From NCBI RefSeq assembly GCF_907165205.1, contig NC_058189.1:47022270-47086269 (forward strand): a stretch of 64,000 bases of DNA. The letters are read 5' to 3'. Position numbers and translations under genes: made by a program. Positions 1 to 12,400 of the stretch are shown piece after piece (position 1 is the stretch's first letter; each line of letters begins with the position of its first letter). The notes beneath the pieces are model-generated. The model was given only the letters and a program-made list of their open reading frames with translations, had not been told where the DNA came from and made no database searches. This DNA is from Coccinella septempunctata (Eukaryota > Arthropoda > Insecta > Coleoptera > Coccinellidae).

Positions 1-251
1 ATAGAAATGTACCAAACATATGGAGCAATATGTCTTGTACATTTCTATCCGACGCATGTCCTTTTCGAAGTTACAGAATGGGGCCAAATGTTTCCTGTAC
101 AAAAAACATAACATTGCGGTTGTAGCGTTATCTGCCTTAAAAATGAAATGTTGCATGCTACTCTTAGTACATATCACAGACAATTGTGCAAATCACTGGC
201 ATGTGTATACCTAGCTCAAGTTTGAGCAATGAATTCTTTGTTTCATTTCAC

Positions 252-414
252 CTCCGCATTCCATGAGTTGTCGGACAATCTCATTAGTTATTTGATCACC
301 CCAATCATTGATAACAGGCATATTGATATCGTCAATGAAAACAGAAAGTGTTTTGCCTGCTGGTGGCCCAAATGTTGTCCCTACTCTTTTATCAACATAG
401 GATTCGATGATTCT
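252..414 (-). CDS. DNAH5/8-like: Dynein heavy chain exon 40 (AAA3 Walker B); last exon in the window
   Basis: Visible residues about 2626-2680, with YVDKRVGTTFGPPAGK, FIDDINMPVINDWGDQ (AAA3 Walker B) and IVRQLMECGG. Acceptor ACATTTCAG, donor G|GTGAAA in phase 1. The next exon is not in 1-251 and must lie left of the window. Confidence 0.96.
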
Positions 415-3400
415 CTGAAATGTGTAGTTAAATAAACAATAATTATCAAGTCATTCCATCATCAGATTCACCTGAACCATGTTAGGTGTTGTTGCTGATG
501 AAAAATTAAAACTTTTGCTCAAAGCATATTCAACATCAAATGTTGACATATATCCTTTAATCATAACTGTTTTCGCTGTTCCTTGTTCACCTTAAAAAAA
601 AAACACTATATAATAAAATTAAGGGTAATAAATATATTATTATTATTACATGAAAAACAGTTCTTCAGCTGAATTTCAATAATTATATCTTTTCTGTTTC
701 AGATCTATTTCTATATTTACCTATCAATAACACCGACTTTCGTTGTTTCGCTATATTTGTTATCAGGAAATTCGTGCGTACATTATCCACATTGGGTACG
801 AGAATTGAAGTGAATTCTAAAATAGAATCCGATGGATATATGAAGGGTTCCACTCTTTCCGACCAATGTTGCCATCTGCCATTATCGGGATTCACCAAAA
901 ATTCGAATATTGTTTCATTGTCTCCGCATTTTGGCCAATCCAAATTGGAAGGGTGCTTGGTGACGAATCCCTCCATCTTCAATCTATCGTCAAGTTCCAG
1001 AAGAGCTCCTAGAGACCACATTAGGGAAAAGAGAAAGAGACGTTCGAGCTGTTTATCCGTCCATGTTTCTGAAATTTTGTGGATGGTAATAACACTTCAA
1101 CGGAAGTCATTAATATGAGAATAAATCCAAAATGAACGTATGATATGAAATTGGATGAGATACAGGCTAGTCCAAAGAAAATTTAACACCTCGATTCTCC
1201 GACTTTGAAATGAAAATGTGGGAAATCAATCGGACCCGTCAATTTTTGATTTGAGGAGAAACAACTTTTCCGCTTTTTTCATCCCGGTATCTTCAACCCC
1301 TTAATTTTGAAAAGAATGCGATAACTGATTTTGAAGATCGTATCGAGTACTATACAGGGTCCTGCAATAGTGAGTTAGGCTTTCATAGCTGCCAAGCCAG
1401 ACGTTCTAGGAATTTACTTGAGGAGCATTCCCCTTGTACTTTCAATTCTGCATCTCAAGAAATTATTTTCTAATATACAGGGTGTTCCCAAATAAAATAA
1501 TTCAACAAATGAGTGATTTTTTAAATGGAACACCCCTTATATTTTTGCATATTTTCAATGCCCTTCAATACCTCTACCATGATGCAAAATATTAGGGGTA
1601 TTTCTCCAACGGTACGGATCTTACTCAGAAAAAACTTCGTAATTTCGACGAAGCAGAAGTTCGGTAAAACCCTTCTACCGATTTCCAGAAGCGATAGAAA
1701 CATGAATTTGATCAGGATTTCTTTTAACTCAAGAATTGGCCTAGTCATCGTTCCTAAATGATCAACCTCTCTTATACAGGGTGTCCGTTATCAATGTCCT
1801 AATATGAACAATTTCAAATTGTTTTTTCTCGATTTTTTCAAATGTAACAACCTGTATTTTTTTTCATGATGATGTACACAGTTTAAGAACTTACATTTTT
1901 TCAGAAGTAACCAAAAGGCTATTTTCACTTCTGCGTCCAGCAGGCACGAAAAATGAAATCAGAACGGAAAATTTTATTCAAATATATTTTTTTTATAATA
2001 TGTATTATAAGCATTTGCTGGCTGTATTTAAATATAGGATATAAAAACAAACGGGCGTTGAAAAAGACAAAGAAAAATTGTGTTAATCCATTTCGTGAAT
2101 AATAATTTTTTTGGATGCCGATAAAACTCTGTAATCGTTAGAATACACAAGTTACCAATAATACCTATGTATGTGTTACTTATTCGGACAAACATTATCA
2201 TTTTCATGTCGAACTTCAAGGATTATGAATTTCGAAGGGTTTTGAAGTTTTTCAAAAATTGGTCATTCAGTTTGGTTTCATTGTGTGACTCATTTAAAAT
2301 ATCCGTTAGTTATTTTGTTCATTATTACTGAAATTTTTGGTTGAAATGTCATTTTTCGTCTCTGCTGGACATAGGAGTGAAAATAATCCAAAGGTTACTT
2401 CTGAAAAATGTAAGGTTTTAAACTGTGTACATCATCATGGAAAAAGTACAGGGTATTACATTTGAAAAAATCGAGAAAAAACAATTTGAAATTGTTCATA
2501 TTAGGACATTGATAACGGACAGCCTGTATAAAAGAGGTTGATCATTTAGGAACGATGACTAGGCAAATTCTCAAGTTAAAAGAAATCCTGATCAAATTCA
2601 TGTTTCTATCGCTTCTGGAAATCGGTAAACGGCTTTTACCGAACTACTGTTTCGTCGAAATTATGCTGTTTTTTCTGAATAAGATCCGTACCGTTGGAAA
2701 AATATCCCTAATATTTAGCATCATCGTAGAGGTATTGAAGAGCATTGAAAATATGCAAAACTATAAGGAGAGTTCCATTTAAAAAATCACTCTTTTGTTG
2801 AATAATTTTATTTAGGAACACCCTGTATATTAGAAAATAATTTTCTGAGATGCAGAATTGTAAGTACAAAGGGAATGCTTTTCAACTGAATTTCTAAAAC
2901 GTCTAGTTTGGCAGCTATGGAAGCCTAACGCACTATTGCAGAACCCTGAATAGTACTGATCCTAAAATTTCGCTTCAAAATATCAATCGATAATGAAGTA
3001 ACAGCGAAAATAGTAGAAGAGGTAATGTGGAATTCATTCACATTTCAAAGGTAGGTATTTATTAGTTATGTTGTCAATTTTTTGTCCAAAAAAGTTGACG
3101 GATCATGTTTTTATTTACCTTAGTCTATCGTGAATTTTTAAGAACATTACAAGTGTGTCAAGGCCATTGTAAATTTGTACTTGATTTAAAATGGTGTATT
3201 CCGTGGAAGAAAGGGTGGAAATCATAAAATTATGAAATAACGACACTGCGCGAACAACAGCGGCTTAATTTAACGAACGATATCCTGGAAAAAATTTATC
3301 AGCTCCTTACGTTGTGCAACTGGTTGCCAAATTCGACGCTACTGGTTCAATCTGAAATAGAAAGAGGGTGCATGAAAGAGACGAAGCGGGAGACGTGTCT

Positions 3401-6400
3401 GTCTTAGGTCATGTAGCAATGGATCCAACCTTTTGTACTAGGAAATAGTCCGATGTATTTGATTTTTCACGCACAACAATCATGAGAATTCTTAAACAAC
3501 ATAAATTCCATACTCCAGTCCTGTGAAGTGGTCAGTGAAATGATTAACGGTAATCAAAACTGAAACTACATGTTCGATATCGGTTTTTCGGACGAGTGTT
3601 CATTTTACGTTAACAGCATTGTGAACTGGCAAAACTGTGGATATTGGTCAGATGAAGTTTATTTTATAAGGTGCATACTCAGCTTCCCCAAGAATATAAA
3701 GTTTTGGCGGGTATTTATGGAAATCACATAATCGGCCCTTTTTTACACCTGGTAATCTCACTGGACAAATTCATTCAGATCTGTTCGAGAACGATATTTA
3801 TCTAGCCCTCGTACAAGTATAAGAGAATGAGGAAGACCATCAAACGATCATGTTACAACAAGATGGTGCAGCACCTCATTTCGTTCAACCGGTGAGTCAG
3901 TTCTCAGATGATCACCACCTGAACTTTTTTCTATGGGGTCACCTGAAATCCAAGATTTACGCTACCCAGCCTGAGTGACTGGATGATTTACGAACTCGGA
4001 TCGTTAATGAATGCCATCAAATTACACCAGAAATCTTGCTTGAGTAATGTACGTGAATGTTTTCAGAAAGGCTGTGACTAGAGTCCCATGGACTCGTGTC
4101 CAGTCACGAGTGACGTCATTTAATTCGGACTGATATTCGATGCACTGCACTGGTGCTTTGAAATTATTAAGCATTGAAAGGAGTAGCAAAAAAGTAAATT
4201 TTCAGTACAAATCATAAGCCTATACCTAGTCAAATAGAAACAATGAATTCTATTTCAATCGTGCATGTAAATATGAGTTGTTAAAGATACATACACTGCG
4301 CAAAAAAATTAACGCACATTATGGAAATCTCAAAATTATTCTACAACTGAAGTTGTTCTCAATGATAATTATTTTTATCAGAATTATGCATGCATATGTT
4401 ATCCACTTTCAACGGTTTTCTTCAATACAGATGTTTTTTTTCCCTGCAGGAATAAAATAAGATGATATTATCAGATTTTGAATGTAATGGCTCCATTCTA
4501 AAATCAGTTGTTCTCGATCAATTCTAGTGATCAATAGTTTTTCTTCCATTTGATTTTCTACACTCGATCGCTATGCAACGCGAAACACGCAATTTGACCC
4601 AAGAGGAATGTGCCCAAGCGGTAGTTTTGCGAGAAGAAGGGTGGAAATACACAAGAATTGCAGAAAGGTTTGGAGTTTCCCATACAAGTGTGTCCAGAAT
4701 GTTGCAGCGATTCAGGGAGACAGGTATGAATGTCCGAAGACCAGGACAGGGTAGACCACGGGTTACAAGTGCCATTCAAGAACGTTACTTGAGAGTTTCT
4801 TCGTTGAGACAACGATTTGCAACCGCTCGCCTCCTTCAGATTCAGCTTGAGCAAACTCGTGAGGTGCAAATTAGCACTCAGACAATACGAAATCGCCTGA
4901 GAGAATATGATTTAAGGCCTCGTGTCGCGGCAAGAGGCCCAGCTCTTACCCCAGCCCATCGAAGGGCGCGTTTGGATTTTGCGAGAGAGCATATCCATTG
5001 GGAAGAGGCCGATTGGGAAAGAGTTCTCTTCACAGATGAGTCTAGATTCTGCCTGTATCATTGTGATCGACGTTCCCTTGTATACAGACGTCCACATGAA
5101 AGATATGCTCAGTGCAATTTCCTGAATACTACTGGTTTCGGGGGAGGATCGATTATGGTATGGGGTGGAATATCTTTGACTGCTCGCACAGATCTAGTGG
5201 TCGTTGATAATGGAGCTATGAATGCTGATAAGTTTATAAGGAACATTCTTGAAGAGCATGTTCTGCCATTTGCCCCATACATTGGTGAAAATTTCATTTT
5301 TATGGACGATAATGCCAGACCCCATCGTGCGCGCATCGTTTAGGAGTACCTTGAAGAGGTTGAAGTCTCTCGAATGGAATGGCCAGCTAGAAATCCAGAT
5401 CTCAATCCGATTGAGCAGGTTTGGGACAACCTCAATTGAAGGCTGAGAAGTTCAGAAAATCATCCAGCTACTCTTAATGACTTAGGAATCCAACTCGGAG
5501 AAATCTGGGAAGGATTATATCAGAACATTTTAAGATCACTCATTTTGAGTATGAACCGTCGTTGCCGAGCTGTAATTAACGCAAGGGGTGGAAATACCAA
5601 GTATTAAATCACTTATCAGAATTTCATTATTTTGAAAATTGTTCATTTCTCTCCTTTCACATAAGATTCGGTGAAATCCTGAATTTTTCTTCCATTTAAT
5701 GTGTCTTGTTTCGTTCAAAACCTTCCTGAGACAACTAATCACAAAAATTCCACTATTTCAGCTATCATTTTGTTATCGGTGGCAATTTTAGGCAAAATTT
5801 CGTGATCAGATAATACTCGATAAGATCTTCATAATGGGGTATCGCAACACCCATCATCCCTATTCAAAATCAAGAGGTTGTGCGCTTAATAAATCCGCTG
5901 TTGTTCGCGCAGATTTGTTATTTCTAAAAAATAATTTTATCATTTCCACCCTTTCTTCTACGGAATACAACACTTTAACACTACAACAAATGTACAATCG
6001 TTTTGACACACTTTTTTAATGTTTTTAAAAATTCACGATAAAGGTAAATCAAAAGCATGGTCCGTCTACTTTTTTTGTACCATAAATTAATACTTTTTGG
6101 ACAAAAAATTAACAAACTCTTACTGAATACTTTAGAAATGTGTCAAAATCAAGGGATTGAGAATCATCGAATCAGAAATTGACCGTCGGAGCGATTTTCC
6201 ACATTTTCATTTTAAAATCGGAAAATCGAGGTGTTTAATTTTCGATGGACCAACCCGTATATCGATTAATGTTGTTTTTTCGTAAGCATATCTATCTATC
6301 CTTCTATATACTCGGCTAATGTTAGGTTTAGCTACTCGCAACTATTATATCTGAGGAGAACCTTCAACATCATTCATTTCAGAGTTTCTTTTCATCTGTT

Positions 6401-9400
6401 CATTATTTGAAAGAACTTCTTACTGGCTTCCTCTCTGATATCCAGTATCCCCTGAAGAACATCACAGCATTGTCTTATATACATGGCTTCCCTTAAAAAC
6501 ATCTTTGGTTTCAACTTGATCAAAATGAGAAGTTGCAGATCGTCGTAGATCGAATTGAATAAATTCTTCAGGACGTTGGCCTCCTGATTCGATCTCTTTT
6601 TCAACCATGCCTCTAGAATCGGCGACCATGGCAAAACAGACGCACTCATGAATACCATGCCCATCCGGGAAACTGTAGCTGGACTGGCGTTATCCACGTT
6701 GTCGGGCTCGAAAACTAGTTTACAATTTGCTGCCATTACTATACGATCGCCGTTGGCCAAAGTTAGAGTTTTATTGTCATCTAGGACTGAATTTAAATTT
6801 TCGATCCAAACTGCATCCACCGGCCCATCTAGAACGAGCCTGAAAGAATAAGAGGAGTGTTTCAACTGTAATGAAGGGAAATTTCAAATATCAACAATAA
6901 GGGAAACTTCTTTCTGATTCAGTTGGATGTATCTAATCTTCTGATGTTACGTAATGTATCATATATCGAATTCATTGCTGTATCCCGTTACCGGGAATAA
7001 ATCTACAAAAAGAAGAAGGAAAAAAAAAAAAAAATCTAACAGACTTGTAACTTCTTAGTGCTAGTTGCGACTGTGTGCCCTCCTGTGACTAAAGAGACCC
7101 AACCGTGACCTGCAGATCCTTCCACACTCAGGGAATGGATAGTCTCCAACCAGATCTGGCCGCCGCTGTATCCTCCTCGATTCTCCATTATAATTGTGGA
7201 CCAAAGACCTCCACTGTGACCTGTCTAACGCTAGTTGTTCCCAGTTATGATTAGCATTAACTGATTTTAGGGATTGATGTAGTGTATCCTTAAACCGCTT
7301 ATACTGGCCTCCTGGTTTCCGGGCTCCCTCAGTGAGTTCGCCGTATAGAGCTATTTTGGGGAGTCTTTCGTCTTGCATCCTCAGAATGTGGCCGCTCCAT
7401 CTGAGTCGGGCCCTCGTTACTTAAGTCTCAATTGTTGTACAACTCGCGCGCTGCAAGTCTTCTGCATTCGAAACTTTGTGGAACCATCTGATGTGCATTA
7501 TCTGTCTTAGATGACGTTGCTGCGTCTGTTCAAGCTGTTTAATATGTCGCCTGTAGGGAGTCCAGCTTTCGCTTCCGTAAAGAAGCGTTGTGAGGACCAC
7601 TGCTCTGTAAACAGCTGTCTTGGTCTTCAGATTGAGGTCGTGATTTTGGAACACTCTGTCCTTCAGCTTCCAGAATGCCCGTGATGCCGAATAGATACGG
7701 TTGTGTATTTCCGTGTCAAGGTTAGCCCTAGTATTTATGAAGCTTCCCAAGTATTTGAACTGCTCGACCTGTTCTAGAGTTTCATTGTCCAGGCTGATAT
7801 CTGTTTGAAGGCTTTCTGGCGGACTTACCAGGATTTTGGTCTTGTCAATATTGAGTCTAAGGCCTAAAGCTTCGTATATATGTTTATAGGTGTCCATCAT
7901 TATCTGTAGATCCTCTGAGCTGCTAGCGATGAGTGAACAGTCGTCTGCATATTGAAGTTCCGTGATAAACTTGGTACGGGTTTTTGCTCTGAGGCGCTTC
8001 AGGTTAAACAGGCCTCCATCAAATCTGAATCTTATCCCAACACCTCTTACGGGCATGCTCATGTCAGCAATTATCGATACAGCTATGGCGAAAATATTGA
8101 ACAGTAAAGGCGCTAATACGCAGCCTTGTTTTATTCCAGAGTTGGTTGAGAAATGGTCGGTTGTAGAGCCATTATGCTGTATTCTAGCGGTGTTGTTGGT
8201 ATGAAGGCTTTTACACACTGCTAGGAATTTTTCGGGTACTCCTAGACGTGCCATGATTTTCCATAGCGCTCTCCGATTCACCGAGTCGAATGCCTTGCTT
8301 AAATCGATGAAGGCTGTATAAATCCTTGATTGTTGTTCACGGGCCTTTTCTTGTAGCTGTCGCAGTGTAAAAATTAGGTCCACCATACCTCGATTTGGTC
8401 GAAAGCCGCACTGGGATTCAGGTAAAAGCTTCTCTAAGAGTGGAACCAGACGATTAGCCATAATCTTCGAGAGAATTTTACCGGCCACATTAAGCAACGA
8501 TATGCCCCTGTAATTGTTGCAATTCGACGTATCGCCTTTGTTCTTATAGAGGTTGATAACTAAAGCGTCTCTGAAGTCTTGTGGCACATCTCCCTGTTCC
8601 CAGATCTTGCGGAATAGTATTAGGAGATTATTGACAAGGTCCTCATCCAAGGCTTTGAATATCTCCGCCGGAATGCCGTCTAGACCAGGTGACTTATCAT
8701 TTTTCATATTTTTAATCGCGCTTATGATTTCCGACATTGAGATTTCGTCATCAAGCGATGTCATCGGACTATACGCGGGGAGCAGGTCTAAAATGGATAA
8801 ATCCGAGTCGTTATTTATATATCGAATAACTCACCAACAGAAATCTGATTTTTTTAGTTTCAATGTTCGTCTCCATAAAGTTGAAAAAATGCCATCAGTC
8901 CAATCATTGGTGGCAACATCGAGCCTACCAAACATTTGGGGAGCTGTGATCGCCTGAGAACCAGAATAATTTATTTGTAAACTAGAGTCTACTTCGATAC
9001 TTTTTACTTGAAACTTTTCAATTTACGTTGCATGAGAAACGTTCAGAATTGAATACTTAGTGCAAAGTAGAGTGGAATGTACTGGACCTGAATTCATTGA
9101 ACTGTATTCACCTTTGGGTTCATCCTCATCTCTTTATGTGGTTGTCCCATATCAGTCATTGCTTTCATTAAACAAAGCATGCATTTCGTCTTCCCTGCAC
9201 CGGTGGGACCTGAAATATTTATTCATAAAGGTTCTCCCACAATGAGTTTTCAAAATAACGTGCCTCGAACATAGAACATAGAAGAATATTATATTTGATC
9301 AAACTGAAAACAAAAATTCCGAAGAATTATCTTTCCAATAATGCGAGCTAATCATGAACTAGATTAGGAAATCCCAAAGGAGTCGAAACTTCTAAACGCA

Positions 9401-12400
9401 AGTGTAGATCGGTTTCGGGATCATTGTCCCTCGTCAGTATAGTGTAGCGTGAATATTCCGATAGAGGATGGGGTCTTGAACGAAATCGTGGAGACGTTTT
9501 GAGAAATTCTTTCAATATAATTGGCAGATGGCGTTCAGTATATGGCCATCTTCCTATCGGATAAGCAATCTTATGGACAGATCTTAATTCTTAGGAATGC
9601 TTTATGGACCCACTATAATTTTGGGTGAGTTGACCCTTATACAGGTATGTAACTGTTTTGTTCCTTTCAATGAAAATTCGACAAGAAACGTGTACCTGAA
9701 AGCTTTATCCATGGTCAAATGTACAATTAATTGTTCACCTCAATGCTCTGTCGTTTATGTTAAAAGAGGTTTTTATAACCAGACATTGAATCCATTGTGG
9801 TTTGATTGAAATAGTGTTGTTATCAAAAACGCCTACTAGTCTCATTACTCTCAATGCTTTTTATGTGTTCGTAAAATGAATTCCAGGCACAGGGTTGAGA
9901 TCCAACTTAGCTTCTTCAGTTACCCAGAACGTCAACAACCTACTTCATATATCTCTACTATCTACCTATCTTAATCTGTATGTCAAAATCTGTGTCATCA
10001 TTAAGTAATATACTCCCTTTTTAAAGGAGATGTTCCCACCTTTTTCCATCACTATATTTTCAATTGATCTAAGTTAAAAACTAGTTTAGTAGTGGAAATT
10101 CGAATTTTATGCGTCAGAAATTATGTATTAATTGCTCAAATACCCAAAACCATCAGACCATGCCTCACGAGGGATGTTTCATACAGTTGTATTATTTTCA
10201 GGTTCCAATTTGGATGATTAACCAATCCTAATGAACTTATATTCTTCACCAATGCCTTCTGTAGATCCTTCCAAGAAAATGTCGTCAATTTTATACCAGG
10301 AAATGTGTCATCTATGAGGGAGAGAAAGAGAGCTTCATCTTCATCTACGAGCTTACTCAGATTCATATCTCTGAAAATATCAATGAATGGTTAGCGGCAA
10401 TATGTGCATGATCTGGAACTCGGCGACTACACAGAATATTCGTTTAAATACTAAATACAGAGTGTCCCAAAAATAACAGAAGTTCAAATACTTTTTTCCA
10501 AATGTGGGGCCTTTAAAATTGATTTTATTTATTTTGTCCTGAACTACAGCTACTAAAATCATGATATTTAATATTTCCCTTTTCACCCAAAGGAGTTTAA
10601 ACTACAACTGTGAACTACGAAAATTTCAATTACGTGTGGCAGAACTGGCTTAAAGCTTAAAAGGTGAATTTCTTTTCTTTTTCGCACATCAATATTTTCC
10701 ATTGTTGAAAACTCAATGATTTGTGCTGAAAAAACATATATTGACTGCAGGATATTACCTAATGAATGTAAACATATTGTGGATAACATTTTCAGACCCA
10801 GCTGACTGAAATATTCATATATTTTTTTCACGTCGCAAAAGCCAAAAGGCCAAAATCCAAAAAGTAAGGAAAAAGTATCTAGAAGTATGCTATTTTGAAT
10901 TGAAATCTGCTCATTCTAATATTTCTAATAGGAGCCCTGATATATTGAGAGGTTATTGAAGCTATTCCATGTAAATAAATTATGTTTCATCTCAATCTGA
11001 ACGACATATATTTCAGCTACATACGAGTATTTTCCACAATCAGTTGAAAAAATTACAAAGAATTTCCTTCTATTGGAAGACCCAAAAAGGTGCTGGCAGT
11101 TGATAATTTTATTTTTTGAATGATCAGCAACGACAAATTTGGAATAATAACTTGAATACACTTCTGTATTTAAAAACAACTCGTAATTATGCGGAAGATA
11201 ATTTGGAATATAAAGAGCGAGTTTCATAAAAGTTGATTATACTATCAACGATTTGACAGTCACTCGATTTCTAAAACGAAATTACTGAAACCTTTTCATT
11301 TCTGAGTATATTGAGGAAGTAGCAATTGAGAATAATTGAATGGACGTCTAAACATCATAATTTGATGCGAGAATGACATTCTGAATGATCATAACTGAAT
11401 TATCGATTGAAAACAAATTGACGTCTTTTCGTCAATCAAGCGTTGATTCCCCGATCAAGCTTTGTGAAACCCGGGGAAGGAGGGACGGGCATCACACAAA
11501 TTCAAAAATCAATGGATTATATAAATACAAGAGAAATTCAAATTAAATTCAATCAGATTTGTGCTTCTAGATGAAACTGATGTAACGTGTTCAACTATCA
11601 ATCCAACAGGATAACCAACTTCAACTCTTCTCAAGCATCTGCAAGTTATGTGTCAATAATTTAAACTTCTTCATAGCAAAATAAATACAGGGTGAGTCTT
11701 TGACTCGTAGAAATATTTCGACAGTAGATTCTTGAGGTCAAAATAAATACTTTTTTCTTATACCACCTCACAAACGGTTTAATCGAATGATATGAAATTC
11801 GGAAAATAGCTTTCATTTATTTGATGAATATTTTCCAAACACAAGATATCACCATCGTCTTCCAGTTTACTCCTTATGACCATTACGTACCATAATAATA
11901 CCAAAAATTCAATGAACCCAACTCTTGAAACTAAATTGAACACTAATGAATATTTAAAGGTTTTGAAAAATGAGTATACTTCTAATTTTCGAATTCAAAA
12001 ATAAAAACATCTGTGATATTCGGAAAATTTGTTACTTTGGCTAAATGCCCGTTCAAAAGATCCACAGATGTGTAGTGTCATAGCCTTTTATTCTGAAGGG
12101 AATAATCATTTTTTCTTCATAACTCATTTGTTTTTGGACATAATTACACGAAATTCGGTGTGTAATAATTCTATATAGCGATTATGTGTACCTACTACTT
12201 TTTTGTAATTCAAGCCACCCTTCATTTTTAACGGTTTTCGATATTCCTATAGTCAGCCTCTAAATAGTTCTAACCTCGGTTCTTACCCTGTATAATTGTC
12301 AGTTCGATCTGACAAATATGTATAATCGTTATAGTTAGAAGTGGAAATTACTTTGTAGGTATAATTGTCAGTTTGTAATGGCAATTATGCATAATTGCTT

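Larger units (their letters stand above)
1161..6261. mobile_element. Composite nest: outer Tc-type transposon with terminal inverted repeats and two younger insertions
   Basis: The first ~90 bases (from 1161) recur inverted at 6170-6261; both share AACACCTCGATT and AAATGAAAATGTGG. The right end (5830-6261) is an inverted copy of the left end plus the start of the transposase. Inside lie a decayed transposase (3190-4130), a palindromic foldback (1351-2952) and a Tc1 element (from 4291). All of it is in the intron between dynein exons 37 and 38. Confidence 0.7.

Noticed and set aside
774..1118. Plus-strand frame over dynein exon 38
   Set aside because: Antisense shadow of a conserved exon.
1521..2782. 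Mirrored 75-codon frames in the foldback arms
   Set aside because: Mirror images of one repeat; no recognised domain and no start context.
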